Source of the DNA: Azorhizobium oxalatiphilum
GTDB lineage: Bacteria > Pseudomonadota > Alphaproteobacteria > Rhizobiales > Xanthobacteraceae
Reading direction: 5' to 3'
DNA: 64,000 bases
Assembly: GCF_014635325.1 (NCBI RefSeq)
Contig: NZ_BMCT01000012.1
Span: 1-64,000, forward strand
A program made the translations under genes and the position numbers. The notes beneath the pieces are model-generated. The model was not told the origin of the DNA and made no database searches. It saw nothing but the letters and a program-made list of their open reading frames with translations. Shown piece by piece: positions 45,907 through 55,694 of this stretch; within the stretch, counting starts at the first letter, position 1; each line of letters begins with the position of its first letter.

Positions 45907-46860
45907 TCAGGCTGTGCGCAGGAAGTCGATGATCTTCCGTTGGCCGGCATCGGCCAGCGTGCCGACGAAGCCGGTGAAGACGTGGCAGCCGCCGGGAAAC
46001 ACCTCCAGCGCAGCCTTGTTGCCCGCCGCCAGCCAGCGGTTGGCCATGAATACGCTGTCGTCCAGCAACGGGTCGCGGGTGCCGATGATGAACTGCGCCT
46101 TCGGCAGGCCATCGAGGCTGGCCAGCAAGGGCGATACGTCCGGCAGGTCCGCCTCTCCCTCCAGCCGCAGATAGTTGCGCACGAAGCGCTCGATGTCGGC
46201 GGTGTTGAGCACGAGCCGCTCCTCACCCCACGTGCGTGCGCTGGGGGTGAGGCGCAGGTCGTAGCAGCCGGCATGGAGGCTGGCAGCGGTGAACGGACGG
46301 AGCCCGTGCCGGTCGCGCAGCCGCAGCAGCGTAGTGACGGCGAGGTGTGCGCCCGCCGATTCGCCGCCGATGAGAAAACGCTCCGTGCCGAACAGCGAGA
46401 GCCCCTCGCGCACCAGCCAGAGTGCCACCGCCTCGCAGTCATCGGGGGCGGCGGGATAGGGCACTTCGGGGGCGAGCGCATAATCCACCGACACCACTGC
46501 AAGACCGGCGGATGCGATGGCATCGTTCAGCCCGTCTTCCTCACGGGCGGAGCCGATGGTCCAGCCGCCGCCGTGGAAATGCAGATAGACGCCCGTGGGC
46601 ACGCTGTCCGGCAGATAGATGCGCACCGGCACGGGGCCGCGCGGGCCTTCGATGCTGTCCACCCGGGCGCGCTGGCTTTCCGGCGGCAGCGGAAAAGTGC
46701 CCTTGCCGGAGAGGCGCGCTTGCCGCACCACCGCCCATGGCACCAGGCCAAGGTCCGGCATCTTGGACAGCGCCTTGACGATGGCGGCATTGATCATTTT
46801 GGTGTCCGGCGCCACAGCGGCGTCAGCGAACAGCGACGGATCGAGGGACAGGCGGCTCAT
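45907..46860 (-). CDS. Alpha/beta hydrolase of the hormone-sensitive lipase type
   Basis: The 317-residue enzyme carries the HSL oxyanion motif HFHGGGW (residues 95-100) and nucleophile Ser168 in GGESAGAHL. The acid is in GTRDPLLDD and the histidine in GGCHVF. It should hydrolyse short- or medium-chain esters in the cytoplasm. I chose ATG 46860 with GGGAG upstream; the frame extends further but without coding character. It is divergent from yjbQ. Confidence 0.88.
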   Translation of the reverse strand: MSRLSLDPSLFADAAVAPDTKMINAAIVKALSKMPDLGLVPWAVVRQARLSGKGTFPLPPESQRARVDSIEGPRGPVPVRIYLPDSVPTGVYLHFHGGGWTIGSAREEDGLNDAIASAGLAVVSVDYALAPEVPYPAAPDDCEAVALWLVREGLSLFGTERFLIGGESAGAHLAVTTLLRLRDRHGLRPFTAASLHAGCYDLRLTPSARTWGEERLVLNTADIERFVRNYLRLEGEADLPDVSPLLASLDGLPKAQFIIGTRDPLLDDSVFMANRWLAAGNKAALEVFPGGCHVFTGFVGTLADAGQRKIIDFLRTA

Positions 46861-47006
46861 CGGGCTCCCTTGCGGCCGGTGCCGGGCACTGGCTGGCGGG
46901 GTGGAAGACGGTGGCAAACGTGGTCGCCTTGCCAGGCCGTGGCAAGTTGCCGATACGGCAAGGTCCATCTTGCGTTGCCCAAATGCCATAACGAGGAAAA
47001 GACACC

Positions 47007-47468
47007 GTGAAGCGAACGCCTGCCACCAGCGTCCCGGTCAGCCTTCAGGCCCAGAGCGTGCTGGAAGTGGAGACGCGTGGGCAAGGGTTTACGGACCTCA
47101 CCCGCGAGGCGTGCGCCTTCCTTTCCGAGATTGCGGCAGGACAAGGCGTGCTGACGGTCTTTTGCCGGCACACATCCGCGTCCCTCACCATTCAGGAGAA
47201 TGCGGACCCGGACGTGCAAACGGATCTGCTCACGGCGCTGGATGATCTGGCTCCGCGCAACCGGGGCTGGGTGCACGACACGGAGGGGCCGGATGACATG
47301 CCGGCCCATGTGCGCACGCTGCTGAGCGATACGGCGCTCACCATTCCTGTGGCGGACGGGCGTCCGCGACTCGGTACATGGCAGGGGCTCTATCTGATCG
47401 AGCATCGCGACCGCCCGCACCGCCGGCAGGTGATCCTGAGTTTCCTCGGAAGCGGCCGGAACGACTAG
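47007..47468 (+). CDS. YjbQ/UPF0047 family protein
   Basis: The 153-residue protein contains the family hallmark CRHTSASLTIQENADPDV and a late GTWQGLYLIEHRD with the conserved histidine. YjbQ homologues rescue thiamin auxotrophs through weak thiamin-phosphate synthase activity, but the physiological role is not settled. The start is GTG 47007. It lies next to a repeated-sequence interval before rpmB. Confidence 0.88.
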   Translation: MKRTPATSVPVSLQAQSVLEVETRGQGFTDLTREACAFLSEIAAGQGVLTVFCRHTSASLTIQENADPDVQTDLLTALDDLAPRNRGWVHDTEGPDDMPAHVRTLLSDTALTIPVADGRPRLGTWQGLYLIEHRDRPHRRQVILSFLGSGRND

Positions 47469-47515
47469 GACGATGATCGACGATCAAGCGACGACTAACG
47501 ACGATCAGCGGCGAC
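47463..47515. repeat. Short degenerate tandem of a CGACGAT-like unit
   Basis: Units close to CGACGATCA recur about five times with spacings near 9-14 bases directly after the yjbQ stop and before the rpmB promoter. It is non-coding. Confidence 0.45.
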
Positions 47516-47520
47516 TTGCC

Positions 47521-47549
47521 TTGACGTGGTAGCGCCCGCCGCTTATAGG
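47521..47549 (+). promoter_or_regulatory. rpmB promoter
   Basis: TTGACG (47521-47526) and TATAGG (47544-47549) are spaced by 17 bases, upstream of rpmB at 47644. This would give a leader of about 90 bases. Confidence 0.65.
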
Positions 47550-47643
47550 AGCGCCTTCCTGATCCTGCGGGGTTGACGTCAGCGGTTGCAGAACGCGACC
47601 GGACGGAAGCCGCGTGAAACACTAACGAACGAAGGATACTGCC

Positions 47644-47943
47644 ATGTCCCGGCGGTGCGATCTGACCGGCAAAGCGGTCCTGACCGGCAACCTCGTGAGC
47701 CACTCGAACCGCAAGACCCGTCGCCGGTTCCTGCCGAACCTGTGCAGCGTCACGCTCCAGAGCGATGTGCTCAAGCGTTCGATCCGTCTGCGCATCAGCG
47801 CCAATGCGCTGAAGTCGGTGGATCACCGCGGTGGTCTCGATGCTTTCCTGGTGAAGGCCCGTGACGAAGAGTTGGCTCCCCGCGCACTCGAGCTGAAGCG
47901 CCAGATCGCCAAGGCGAATGCCGAGGCCGTTGCGGCCGCCTGA
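47644..47943 (+). CDS. rpmB: 50S ribosomal protein L28
   Basis: L28 (99 residues) begins [29 protein letters not shown]-style, the alphaproteobacterial form with a longer C-terminal helix. GGATACTGCC precedes the ATG. The gene has its own promoter and a perfect terminator 35 bases after the stop. Confidence 0.97.
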   Translation: MSRRCDLTGKAVLTGNLVSHSNRKTRRRFLPNLCSVTLQSDVLKRSIRLRISANALKSVDHRGGLDAFLVKARDEELAPRALELKRQIAKANAEAVAAA

Positions 47944-47947
47944 GGCC

Positions 47948-48526
47948 GTGCGCATCTTCGAAAGCGCTGTGAAATCAGAACCGCGAGCGTTCACGCTCGC
48001 GGTTTTTGCCATGTGCGCGGCGGTGCTCGGCGCCAACGTGCTGGTGCAGTATCCTTTCACGCCCTTCGGGCTGGAGGATTACCTCACCTATGGTGCCTTC
48101 ACCTATCCGGTCACTTTCCTCGTCAATGATCTGACGAACCGCCGTCTCGGCCTCGCCCGGACGCGGCTGGTGATCTATGTCGGCTTCGCGCTGGCGGTGC
48201 TGCTGTCCATCGGCCTGGCGACGCCGCGTATTGCGCTGGCCTCCGGGGCCGCCTTCCTGTCCGCCCAATTGCTGGACGCCACCGTCTTCAATCGCCTGCG
48301 CCGCCGCGCGTGGTGGATGCCGCCGGCTATGGCTGGTTTCGTGTCCAGCGCGCTCGACACGGTGGTCTTCTTCTCGCTCGCCTTCGCCGGCACGGGGCTG
48401 CCCTGGACCTCGTGGGCGCTGTGCGACTACGGCGTGAAGCTGGCGATGATTCTGGTCTTCCTTGGCCCCTACAAGGCGATCATCGCCCGCATGCCTGTCT
48501 GGCAGCCGGCACCGGCCCGCGCCTGA
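47948..48526 (+). CDS. Queuosine precursor transporter (YhhQ/VUT family)
   Basis: The 192-residue inner-membrane protein has about six helices. It shows the family run LTYGAFTYPVTFLVNDLTNRRLG (about residues 47-69) and the late DYGVKLAMILVFLGPYKAI. It probably imports queuine or preQ precursors for tRNA modification. The start is uncertain: GTG 47948 (used here), GTG 47969, ATG 47918 inside rpmB, or ATG 48011. The rpmB terminator lies inside its first codons if any start before 47979 is used. Confidence 0.82.
   Translation: MRIFESAVKSEPRAFTLAVFAMCAAVLGANVLVQYPFTPFGLEDYLTYGAFTYPVTFLVNDLTNRRLGLARTRLVIYVGFALAVLLSIGLATPRIALASGAAFLSAQLLDATVFNRLRRRAWWMPPAMAGFVSSALDTVVFFSLAFAGTGLPWTSWALCDYGVKLAMILVFLGPYKAIIARMPVWQPAPARA
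47979..48007 (+). terminator. rpmB terminator, embedded in the next reading frame
   Basis: The perfect stem AACCGCGAGCG/CGCTCGCGGTT (47979-47989 with 47994-48004) with loop TTCA is followed by a T-run. Location and strand fit rpmB. It overlaps the N-terminal coding part of the transporter. Confidence 0.85.
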
Positions 48527-48538
48527 GGGGCCGACGCT

Positions 48539-50143
48539 TCAGGTCTGGTCGCGCAGCAGGCGGCGGATCACCTTGCCGGTGCTGGTCAGCGGCAGCTCAT
48601 CCATGAATACGATCTCGCGCGGATATTCATAGGCCGCAAGGCGCGTGCGCACGAAGGTCTGGATGTCCGCCGCCAGCTCGGGGCTCGGCTTCACGCCCGG
48701 CCGCAGCACCAGAACCGCTTTGACGATTTCGGTGCGCAGCGGATCGGGCTTGCCCACCACGGCGGCGATCTGCACGGCCGGATGGCGCAGCAGGCAATCC
48801 TCGATCTCGCTCGGGCCGATGCGATAGCCGGCCGAGGTGATGACGTCGTCATCCCGGCCCTGGAAATGCACGTAGCCGTCTTCATCGAGGCGTGCGAGGT
48901 CGCCGGTCAGCAGCAGGTCGCCGAGGAATTTGCGTTGCGTCGCCTCCGGCTGGTTCCAGTAGCGCAGGAACATCACCGGATCGGGCGCCCGCACGGCGAT
49001 CTGCCCCATCTCTCCGATGTTGCAGGGCGTGCCGTCGGGGCGCACCACATGCACGTCATGCCCGGGCAGGGGCTTGCCGGTGGCGCCTGCGCGGGCGATG
49101 CCCGGCTTGGCGTTGGAGCCGATCACGTAATTGCACTCGGTCTGGCCATAGAATTCGTTCACGGCCACGCCCAGCGCCTGCCGGCCCCATTCGAACGTCT
49201 CCGCTCCCAGCGCCTCGCCGGCGGTGCCCACCGTGCGCAGATCGAAGCCGAAGCGGCCGCGTGGATCGGTGACGCCGCGCATCATCTTCAGCGCGGTGGG
49301 GGGGATGAAGACGTTGCGTACGCCGGCCGTCCGCAACAGGCGGAAGGCGGCTTCGGGATCGAACTTGCCGGGCGGCTGCACCACCACTGGCACGCCGAGA
49401 GCCAGCGAGGACAGCAGCGTGTTGAGCAGCCCGCCCGCCCATGCCCAGTCGGAGGGTGTCCACATGCGGTCGCCGGGATGAGGCATGGCGTCGTGAGTGA
49501 ATTCAAGGCCGGCCACATGCCCGATCAGCACCCGGTGGCCATGTAGCGCACCCTTGGGCGCCCCGGTGGTGCCGGAGGTGTAGATCATCAGCGCGGGATC
49601 GTCCGGCCCGCTGTCGATGGCGAGCGGCTTCGGGGAGCCCTTGGCCAGTAGCGTCGAGAAATCCTCGACGCCGGTATCGGCGCCGTCCACGGAGACGATC
49701 AGCTCCAGCGCCTCCGGCCGGGTCTCGAGCTTGGCGAGGCCGGTGGCGTCGCAGACCAGAGCCTTGGCGCCGGAATCCTCAAGCCGATAGGTCAGCGCCT
49801 CGACGCCGAAGGCTGAGGCCAGCGGCACCGCGATGGCGCCCAGCTTGTAGACCGCCAGATGGGTGACGAGCACCTCGATGCCCTGCGGCAGCAGGATGGC
49901 AACTCGGTCGCCTCTGGCTATGCCGTGGGCAGCCAGCGCATGAGCGAGACGGTTGGAGGCGGTGGCGATATGGCCGTAGCTGACGGGCTCGAAGTCCGCG
50001 CCCTTCGGCACGAACAGAGCGGGCCGGTGCGGATCACGCGTCGCCCAGCTGTCGCAGGCGTGAATCGCCATGTTGTAGCGAGCGGGAAGGCGCCATTGAA
50101 AGGTGGCGCGCATCCGGTCGAAATCGCCAAGGTTTGCGAGCAT
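48539..50143 (-). CDS. Acyl-CoA synthetase (AMP-forming), medium-chain type
   Basis: The 534-residue adenylating enzyme joins a fatty or carboxylic acid to CoA. It has the P-loop YTSGTTGAPKGALHGH, the AMP motif NEFYGQTECNYV and the linker TGDLARLDEDGYVHFQGRDDDVI. The C-terminal lysine lies in LTSTGKVIRR. The W-containing SDWAWAGGL is typical of medium-chain acyl or acetyl-type synthetases. It is convergent with the transporter and divergent from nothing functional nearby. Confidence 0.9.
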   Translation of the reverse strand: MLANLGDFDRMRATFQWRLPARYNMAIHACDSWATRDPHRPALFVPKGADFEPVSYGHIATASNRLAHALAAHGIARGDRVAILLPQGIEVLVTHLAVYKLGAIAVPLASAFGVEALTYRLEDSGAKALVCDATGLAKLETRPEALELIVSVDGADTGVEDFSTLLAKGSPKPLAIDSGPDDPALMIYTSGTTGAPKGALHGHRVLIGHVAGLEFTHDAMPHPGDRMWTPSDWAWAGGLLNTLLSSLALGVPVVVQPPGKFDPEAAFRLLRTAGVRNVFIPPTALKMMRGVTDPRGRFGFDLRTVGTAGEALGAETFEWGRQALGVAVNEFYGQTECNYVIGSNAKPGIARAGATGKPLPGHDVHVVRPDGTPCNIGEMGQIAVRAPDPVMFLRYWNQPEATQRKFLGDLLLTGDLARLDEDGYVHFQGRDDDVITSAGYRIGPSEIEDCLLRHPAVQIAAVVGKPDPLRTEIVKAVLVLRPGVKPSPELAADIQTFVRTRLAAYEYPREIVFMDELPLTSTGKVIRRLLRDQT

Positions 50144-50250
50144 ACAATGTGCTTAAACCTTGGGCACACAGAATGCCAGCGCAGCTGCGAGAAAAATGAC
50201 GCAGTGCGGTATCACCCTTTAGTTGGGTAACGTTAGGGCATGTTTTGGGC

Positions 50251-50832
50251 TCAGCGCCCGGCGTCGTCCGGGGTCGCCAGCACCAGAGCCCAATACACCT
50301 TGTACTTGGAGCGCGGGTTGAAGGCGGTGGCGATGCCCATGCGGGTGACACCGGTGGTCAGCATGTTCTTGTTGTGGGGCGGGCTGTCACGCCAGCCGGA
50401 GAAGGCTTCGGCCAGGGTGTGGTAGCCGGCGCCCACATTCTCCACCGCCACCTTCGGTTTGTAGCCGGAGGCGTTCATGCGCTGCACGAAGGTGCGGCCT
50501 CCCACTTCATGGGAGAGCGTGTCGGCCCGCGCCATGGCGTCGGCCTGATCCTGAGCCACCCGGCTCAGAGCCGGATCGAGCGTGACCGGGTTGAGGCCCT
50601 TGGTGATGCGATAGTCGGAGAAGACGGAGGCTGCGGCCTCGGCGTTCACCGGCTGCCCACTCTTGGCGAGGTTCTCGTAGAAGGCGGGCTGCTTGGGCGC
50701 CTCGATATCCGCCGTGCCACAGCCGGCAAGGGCGAGCGTCGCCAGAAGCGCGAAGGGCACGGCGCGGCGCGCGCGGGAAGACTGCGCCGCCGGGCGGCGG
50801 CCCGTGGAAGGGAAGGAACCGAGATCGCTCAT
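50251..50832 (-). CDS. CAP/SCP-domain lipoprotein
   Basis: The 193-residue protein has a signal peptide with lipobox LALAGC (Cys38). A CAP domain follows: LSHEVGGRTFVQRMNASGY, VAVENVGAGYHT and GWRDSPPHNKNML carry the conserved His/Glu residues. Bacterial CAP proteins are secreted and implicated in envelope or host interactions, with no single activity. ATG 50832 was chosen over longer upstream frames. Confidence 0.86.
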   Translation of the reverse strand: MSDLGSFPSTGRRPAAQSSRARRAVPFALLATLALAGCGTADIEAPKQPAFYENLAKSGQPVNAEAAASVFSDYRITKGLNPVTLDPALSRVAQDQADAMARADTLSHEVGGRTFVQRMNASGYKPKVAVENVGAGYHTLAEAFSGWRDSPPHNKNMLTTGVTRMGIATAFNPRSKYKVYWALVLATPDDAGR

Positions 50833-50908
50833 GCGGCTGTTCTGCGCCCAAGAGGGTTGAGGAAGCGTTATCGGTCGGCGGTGTTCTAATGCCGTCGACC
50901 CAATGGGA

Positions 50909-53419
50909 TCATCCCGTGGAAGCACCGATGGAACCGCCACCCTTGCGGGGCGGCGTGACGGATGCCTCGGGTGCGGCCTGCGGCTCGGGTGCGGCTTCCG
51001 GCTCCGGTTCATGGGCCGGTGCGGCGGCGGCCCACGGCTGGCTGGCCATGACCACACCCCTCTGGCGGAAGCGGCGCAGGATGGAGAAGTGCAGGTCGCT
51101 CTTCACGGTGAGCGAGTAATCCACGTTCGCCACCACGCAGCGCAGCTCGAACAGGATGCCGGCATCCGCGAACTTTGTGATGAAGACACGCGGTGGGGGA
51201 CTCTGGAGCACCTGCGGATGGTCGCAGGCACAGGCCACCAGAATGTCGCGCACCTCTTCCACGTCCGAGTCGTAGGTGACGTTGAGCGCCACGATGACCC
51301 GGCCCGTGGTGTTGGAGTGGGTCCAGTTCTTCACCATGCCGGTGATGAGGTCCGAGTTCGGGACGATGACGGTGGCCCGCTCGAAGGTCTCGATCTCGGT
51401 GGAACGCACGCTGATGCGGCGGACGTAGCCTTCCTCGCCCTTCACATTGATGGTGTCGCCCACGCGGATGGGGCGCTCGGTGAGCAGGATGAGGCCGGAC
51501 ACGAAGTTGGAGATGATGGCCTGAAGGCCGAAACCGATACCGACCGACAGGGCACCGGCGACGAGGGCGATGTTCTCGAGATTGAGACCGATCTGACCCA
51601 TCGCGATCATGATCGCGAAGATGATGCCCACATAGCCGATGATGGTGGAGATGGAGGTCTGGAGGCTCGCCTCCATGCCCGTGCCCGGCAGCAGCTTGGA
51701 CGACACCCATTTCTGCAGTCCGCGTGCCAGCAGGATGCCAACGATGAGCAGCGCCACCGCATAGAGCACGTTCCACAGCGTGATGGTGGTGGTGCCGATA
51801 TGGACGCCGAAGGAGACGCGGTCGATGGTCTCCATGATGTCGGCGGACGAGGTGCCCCAACTGCCCGCCATCACCAGCGCGGCGACCACGAACAGGAACA
51901 GCTTCAGCAGGCCCGAGATGAGGGTGGCGATGACCTCCAGGCTCTTGGTGCGCAGGCCGAGCGTCTTGGAGAGCATGCGGGAGCGGTGGGTGTCCGCGGC
52001 CAGGCCCTCGCCGAAGAAGGCGTCGATGAGGCTGTAGAGGATGTAGAGCGCCGCCAGCACCGCCGCAGCGACCAGAATGCGGGCGCCGAGGAAGCTGGCG
52101 AAGCTGACATAGCCGGCGACCAGAGCACCGACCATCACCGCGATCACCAGCCATAGGACCGTGCGCACGCGGGACAGCGAGGAGCTCTCGATGGAGGGGG
52201 GCTCGCTGTCGCCGCCGCTCTCGGCGAGCGAGATGGCGCGGGCCTCTTCTTCCTCCGCGATGCGGCCGATGGACACCAGCATCAGGCCGATGAACACGCT
52301 GATGAACACGACCCCGATGCCGGAGGCGAGCACGGTGAGGGCCACGGGCGTGAACAGCGCCCGGTTGAGTGCATTGACGAAGGAGGCGACGGCCAGCACC
52401 GTCACCGACCAGGAGTAATAGCGGAAGATCGCCGAGGCTGTGGCATCCGAGAATGCCGGCAACCGCCGCCAGGGCTGCCCCGGCGCCAGCAGCGACTTGG
52501 CCAGGGCACGGCCCACCGAATGGATGAAGACCGCCACCACCAGCCCGTGCAGGATCTCGGCAGCGCGGGGCGGCACGATGTCGAAGCCGGTCAGGAAATT
52601 GACCGCGGCGATTGTCGCCAGCGGGCCGACGAGGCTTTCGAACACCGCCACCTTGATGGCTTCGCGCACGGCGCGCAGGCGTGGCAGGGCAACGCCATCG
52701 GCCGGCTGCCCGCCGCTGAGGCGCCGGCGCAGCGCCCGGCCGAGGAAGACGATGATCCCCACGATGGCCAGCACGCCGAACGACAATGCGGCAAGGGTGA
52801 GCAGGTCCTGTCGTTGGCGGGCGTAGCTGAAGGAGTCCGTCACCAACAGCGACAGGCTGCGATATCCGGCCTGCAGGGCAGTGGCGCCCGTGGCCCAGAG
52901 GCTGGGATCCACGATGCTGATGGAGCGCTCGAACAACTGGCCCGTGAAGAGCTCTCGCCGACGGGTGCTGATGCGCTCCGACAGCTGATCTGCCCGTGCG
53001 GCCAGGGCGCGGTTCTGCTTCACGAGGCCGTCGATATCGGCGGTCAGCGCCTTCAGATGCTCGCGATCGGCGGTGACGCTGGCATCCTCGGGAGCCGCAC
53101 CGGCGGCGGGGGGCGCGCCGAGTTCCTCAAGGCGCATCTTGGCGTCGGCGGCACGGGGCGTCAGGATTTCGCCACGAGTCTGAAGATCGCGGCGCACCGG
53201 ATCAAGGCGGGTGCGCAGATCATCGAGATCGGGTGCGCGCAGGCCCTCCACGCCGAGCGCGGCGTCAAGGGCATCAAGGGCGGAGCGGTTGGCTTCCAGC
53301 CGTTCGCGTGCGGTCGCGATGGCGGGATCGGTGGGCGGCGCCGCCTGCACCGCCGGCGCCGCCAGCATGCACAGGATAAGGGCCAGCAAACTCGCGATCC
53401 GCACCACAGTACGCCGCAT
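50909..53419 (-). CDS. Large MscS-family mechanosensitive channel with DUF3772
   Basis: The 836-residue protein has a signal peptide (residues 1 to about 26), then a coiled periplasmic DUF3772 domain (about 30-190) and roughly ten transmembrane helices. It ends with the MscS pore and beta domain, including [35 protein letters not shown]. The Pro/Ala/Glu-rich C-terminal tail is cytoplasmic. The architecture parallels MscK/MscM-type channels that open under osmotic downshift. ATG 53419 has GGAGG in front; a longer frame to 53482 is less likely. Confidence 0.92.
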   Translation of the reverse strand: MRRTVVRIASLLALILCMLAAPAVQAAPPTDPAIATARERLEANRSALDALDAALGVEGLRAPDLDDLRTRLDPVRRDLQTRGEILTPRAADAKMRLEELGAPPAAGAAPEDASVTADREHLKALTADIDGLVKQNRALAARADQLSERISTRRRELFTGQLFERSISIVDPSLWATGATALQAGYRSLSLLVTDSFSYARQRQDLLTLAALSFGVLAIVGIIVFLGRALRRRLSGGQPADGVALPRLRAVREAIKVAVFESLVGPLATIAAVNFLTGFDIVPPRAAEILHGLVVAVFIHSVGRALAKSLLAPGQPWRRLPAFSDATASAIFRYYSWSVTVLAVASFVNALNRALFTPVALTVLASGIGVVFISVFIGLMLVSIGRIAEEEEARAISLAESGGDSEPPSIESSSLSRVRTVLWLVIAVMVGALVAGYVSFASFLGARILVAAAVLAALYILYSLIDAFFGEGLAADTHRSRMLSKTLGLRTKSLEVIATLISGLLKLFLFVVAALVMAGSWGTSSADIMETIDRVSFGVHIGTTTITLWNVLYAVALLIVGILLARGLQKWVSSKLLPGTGMEASLQTSISTIIGYVGIIFAIMIAMGQIGLNLENIALVAGALSVGIGFGLQAIISNFVSGLILLTERPIRVGDTINVKGEEGYVRRISVRSTEIETFERATVIVPNSDLITGMVKNWTHSNTTGRVIVALNVTYDSDVEEVRDILVACACDHPQVLQSPPPRVFITKFADAGILFELRCVVANVDYSLTVKSDLHFSILRRFRQRGVVMASQPWAAAAPAHEPEPEAAPEPQAAPEASVTPPRKGGGSIGASTG

Positions 53420-53706
53420 CAGGAAACCTCCGGGGAAAGGCAAGGCAGGCCCGTTGGCCTGCCGATCTTGAGTTCGCAGCATTCGCGCCGGGGCGTGAAA
53501 AGCAAGGCCGGCCGGGACGCAAATGCCGCGTGATCCTCAGGTCTTCAAGGAATCGCACAGGATGGATGGACGGCTCCCATAGGTTGCGAAGGCGGCAGCC
53601 TCGTGGCGGCGTGCGGCTGAAAAAGCCATTGACGGGCTGCCCTTGTCGGGCGAGGCAGGGCCTCCCGCGCGCTCTGAAACGCGCAACCGGTTCCGGATTT
53701 TCGCTC

Positions 53707-54882
53707 ATGACGACTGCCGCCGCCCCCGCTGCCAAGCTTGCCGAAGATGCGCTCGCCTATGCGCGGGCGCTGATCCGTGCGCCGTCCGTTACCCCCGACG
53801 CGACGGGCGCGCTGGACGTGGTGGCGGATCTGCTGCGACAGGCGGGCTACCGGGTGGAGCGCCTCGTCTCCGACACCGGCGGCGTGGCGGTGGACAATCT
53901 CTATGCCCGCATCGGCACCACCTCGCCGAACCTGTGCTTTGCCGGCCATGTGGATGTGGTGCCGCCGGGCGCGGAAGACGCTTGGCGTCATCCGCCCTTT
54001 TCCGGAGCACTGGAGGACGGCGTGCTCTACGGACGGGGCGCCGTGGACATGAAGGGCGCGGTCGGCGCCTTTCTGGCGGCGGCCCTCCATCATGGCGCGC
54101 CGGCCCATGGCAGCATTTCCTTCCTCATCACCGGCGATGAGGAAGGCCCGGCGCTGGATGGCACGGTGAAGGTGGTGGAATGGCTCGCGGCTACCGGCGA
54201 GGTGATCGACCATTGCGTGGTGGGCGAGCCCACCAATCCCGAGGCGCTGGGCGACATGGTGAAGATCGGCCGGCGTGGCAGCCTGTCCGGCGTCATCACC
54301 GTGACAGGCAAGCAGGGGCACGTGGCCTATCCGCACCGGGCCGACAATCCCATTCCTCGCCTCGTGCGGCTGCTCAGCGCCCTGACGGCGGAGCCGCTGG
54401 ATGCGGGCTCCGACCATTTCCCGCCCTCCAATCTGGAAGTGGTCAGCGTGGACGTGGGCAATCCGGCCTTCAACGTCATTCCCGCCGTGGCGACGGCGCG
54501 CTTCAATGTCCGCTACAACGACCTTTATTCGCTCGCCACCTTGAAGGCCGAGATCGAGCGGCGGCTGGGCACCGCGGGCGAAGCCTATGATCTGGTCTTC
54601 CAGCGTGGCGCCAGCGAGAGCTTCCTCACCGCGCCCGGCACTTTCGTGGAAACGGTGCTGGATGCGGTGGAGGACGTGACCGGGCGGCGGCCGGAAATGT
54701 CCACCACGGGCGGCACCTCGGACGCCCGCTTCATCAAGGCGCTGTGCCCGGTGCTGGAATTCGGCCTCGTGGGCCAGACCATGCATATGGTGGACGAGCA
54801 GACGCCCGTCGCCGATCTCGTCGCGCTGGCCGCCATCTATGAGCGGCTCATCGTGCGCTATTTCGCGACCTTCGCCGCCTGA
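53707..54882 (+). CDS. dapE: Succinyl-diaminopimelate desuccinylase
   Basis: DapE hydrolyses N-succinyl-LL-DAP in lysine and peptidoglycan precursor synthesis. The 391-residue dizinc enzyme has [12 protein letters not shown] (His81, Asp83), [10 protein letters not shown] and [11 protein letters not shown], followed by VVGEPTN and the late [10 protein letters not shown]. No other dap genes are adjacent. A hydrolase follows 23 bases later. Confidence 0.95.
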   Translation: MTTAAAPAAKLAEDALAYARALIRAPSVTPDATGALDVVADLLRQAGYRVERLVSDTGGVAVDNLYARIGTTSPNLCFAGHVDVVPPGAEDAWRHPPFSGALEDGVLYGRGAVDMKGAVGAFLAAALHHGAPAHGSISFLITGDEEGPALDGTVKVVEWLAATGEVIDHCVVGEPTNPEALGDMVKIGRRGSLSGVITVTGKQGHVAYPHRADNPIPRLVRLLSALTAEPLDAGSDHFPPSNLEVVSVDVGNPAFNVIPAVATARFNVRYNDLYSLATLKAEIERRLGTAGEAYDLVFQRGASESFLTAPGTFVETVLDAVEDVTGRRPEMSTTGGTSDARFIKALCPVLEFGLVGQTMHMVDEQTPVADLVALAAIYERLIVRYFATFAA

Positions 54883-54905
54883 AGTCCCTGCCGGAAGGAT
54901 CGATC

Positions 54906-55676
54906 ATGACCGAAGAAACCCAGACCCTCTCCGTCGACGGCCAGTCAATCGCGGTGCGGCGCATCCCCGGCCGTGGTCCCGGCGTGATCTGGCTGGGCGG
55001 GTTCAAGTCCGACATGACGGGCACCAAGGCGCAGGCGCTGGCGGATTGGGCCGAGCAGCGCGGGCAAGGTTTCCTGCGCTTCGATTATTCCGGCCATGGC
55101 GCGTCGTCCGGCGCGTTCGAGGACGGCACCATCTCCCAATGGGCGAAGGAAGCGCGGGCGGTGCTCGATGCCACCGAGGGGCCGCAGGTGCTGGTGGGCT
55201 CCTCCATGGGGGGGTGGATTTCCCTGCTGCTGGCCCGCGCGCTGGCGGCGGAGGGCGCCAAACGCCTCGCCGGCATGGTCCTGATCGCGCCCGCGCCGGA
55301 TTTCACCCATGAGCTGATGTGGGAGAGTTTTCCCGAGGCGGTGAAGGAGGAAATTCTCGCCAAGGGCTCCTATGCGCGGCCGTCCGACTATGGCGACCCC
55401 TATGTGATCACCCGCGCGCTGATCGAAGACGGGCGCAAGAATCTGGTGCTCGGCTCGCCCTTCGCGGTGGGCTGCCCGGTGCGCATCCTGCAGGGCGCCC
55501 ATGACGTGGATGTGCCGTGGCGCCATGCCATGCGGCTCGTCACCTGCCTTGCCGAGGACGACGTGGTGTTCACCCTGATCAAGGATGGCGACCATCGTCT
55601 GTCGCGGCCGCAGGACATCGAACGCCTGACTGCCACGCTGGATCGCTTCCTGGGCGAGATTTCGCCCGGCGCCTGA
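54906..55676 (+). CDS. Alpha/beta hydrolase
   Basis: This 256-residue serine hydrolase has FDYSGHGASSG (oxyanion region), nucleophile Ser100 in LVGSSMGGW, an acid near LQGAHDVDVP and a histidine in KDGDHRLS. It resembles the ABHD10/palmitoyl-thioesterase-like group. The natural substrate is not evident. It is probably transcribed with dapE. Confidence 0.87.
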   Translation: MTEETQTLSVDGQSIAVRRIPGRGPGVIWLGGFKSDMTGTKAQALADWAEQRGQGFLRFDYSGHGASSGAFEDGTISQWAKEARAVLDATEGPQVLVGSSMGGWISLLLARALAAEGAKRLAGMVLIAPAPDFTHELMWESFPEAVKEEILAKGSYARPSDYGDPYVITRALIEDGRKNLVLGSPFAVGCPVRILQGAHDVDVPWRHAMRLVTCLAEDDVVFTLIKDGDHRLSRPQDIERLTATLDRFLGEISPGA

Positions 55677-55694
55677 AGCGCCGGGCGGACGGGG

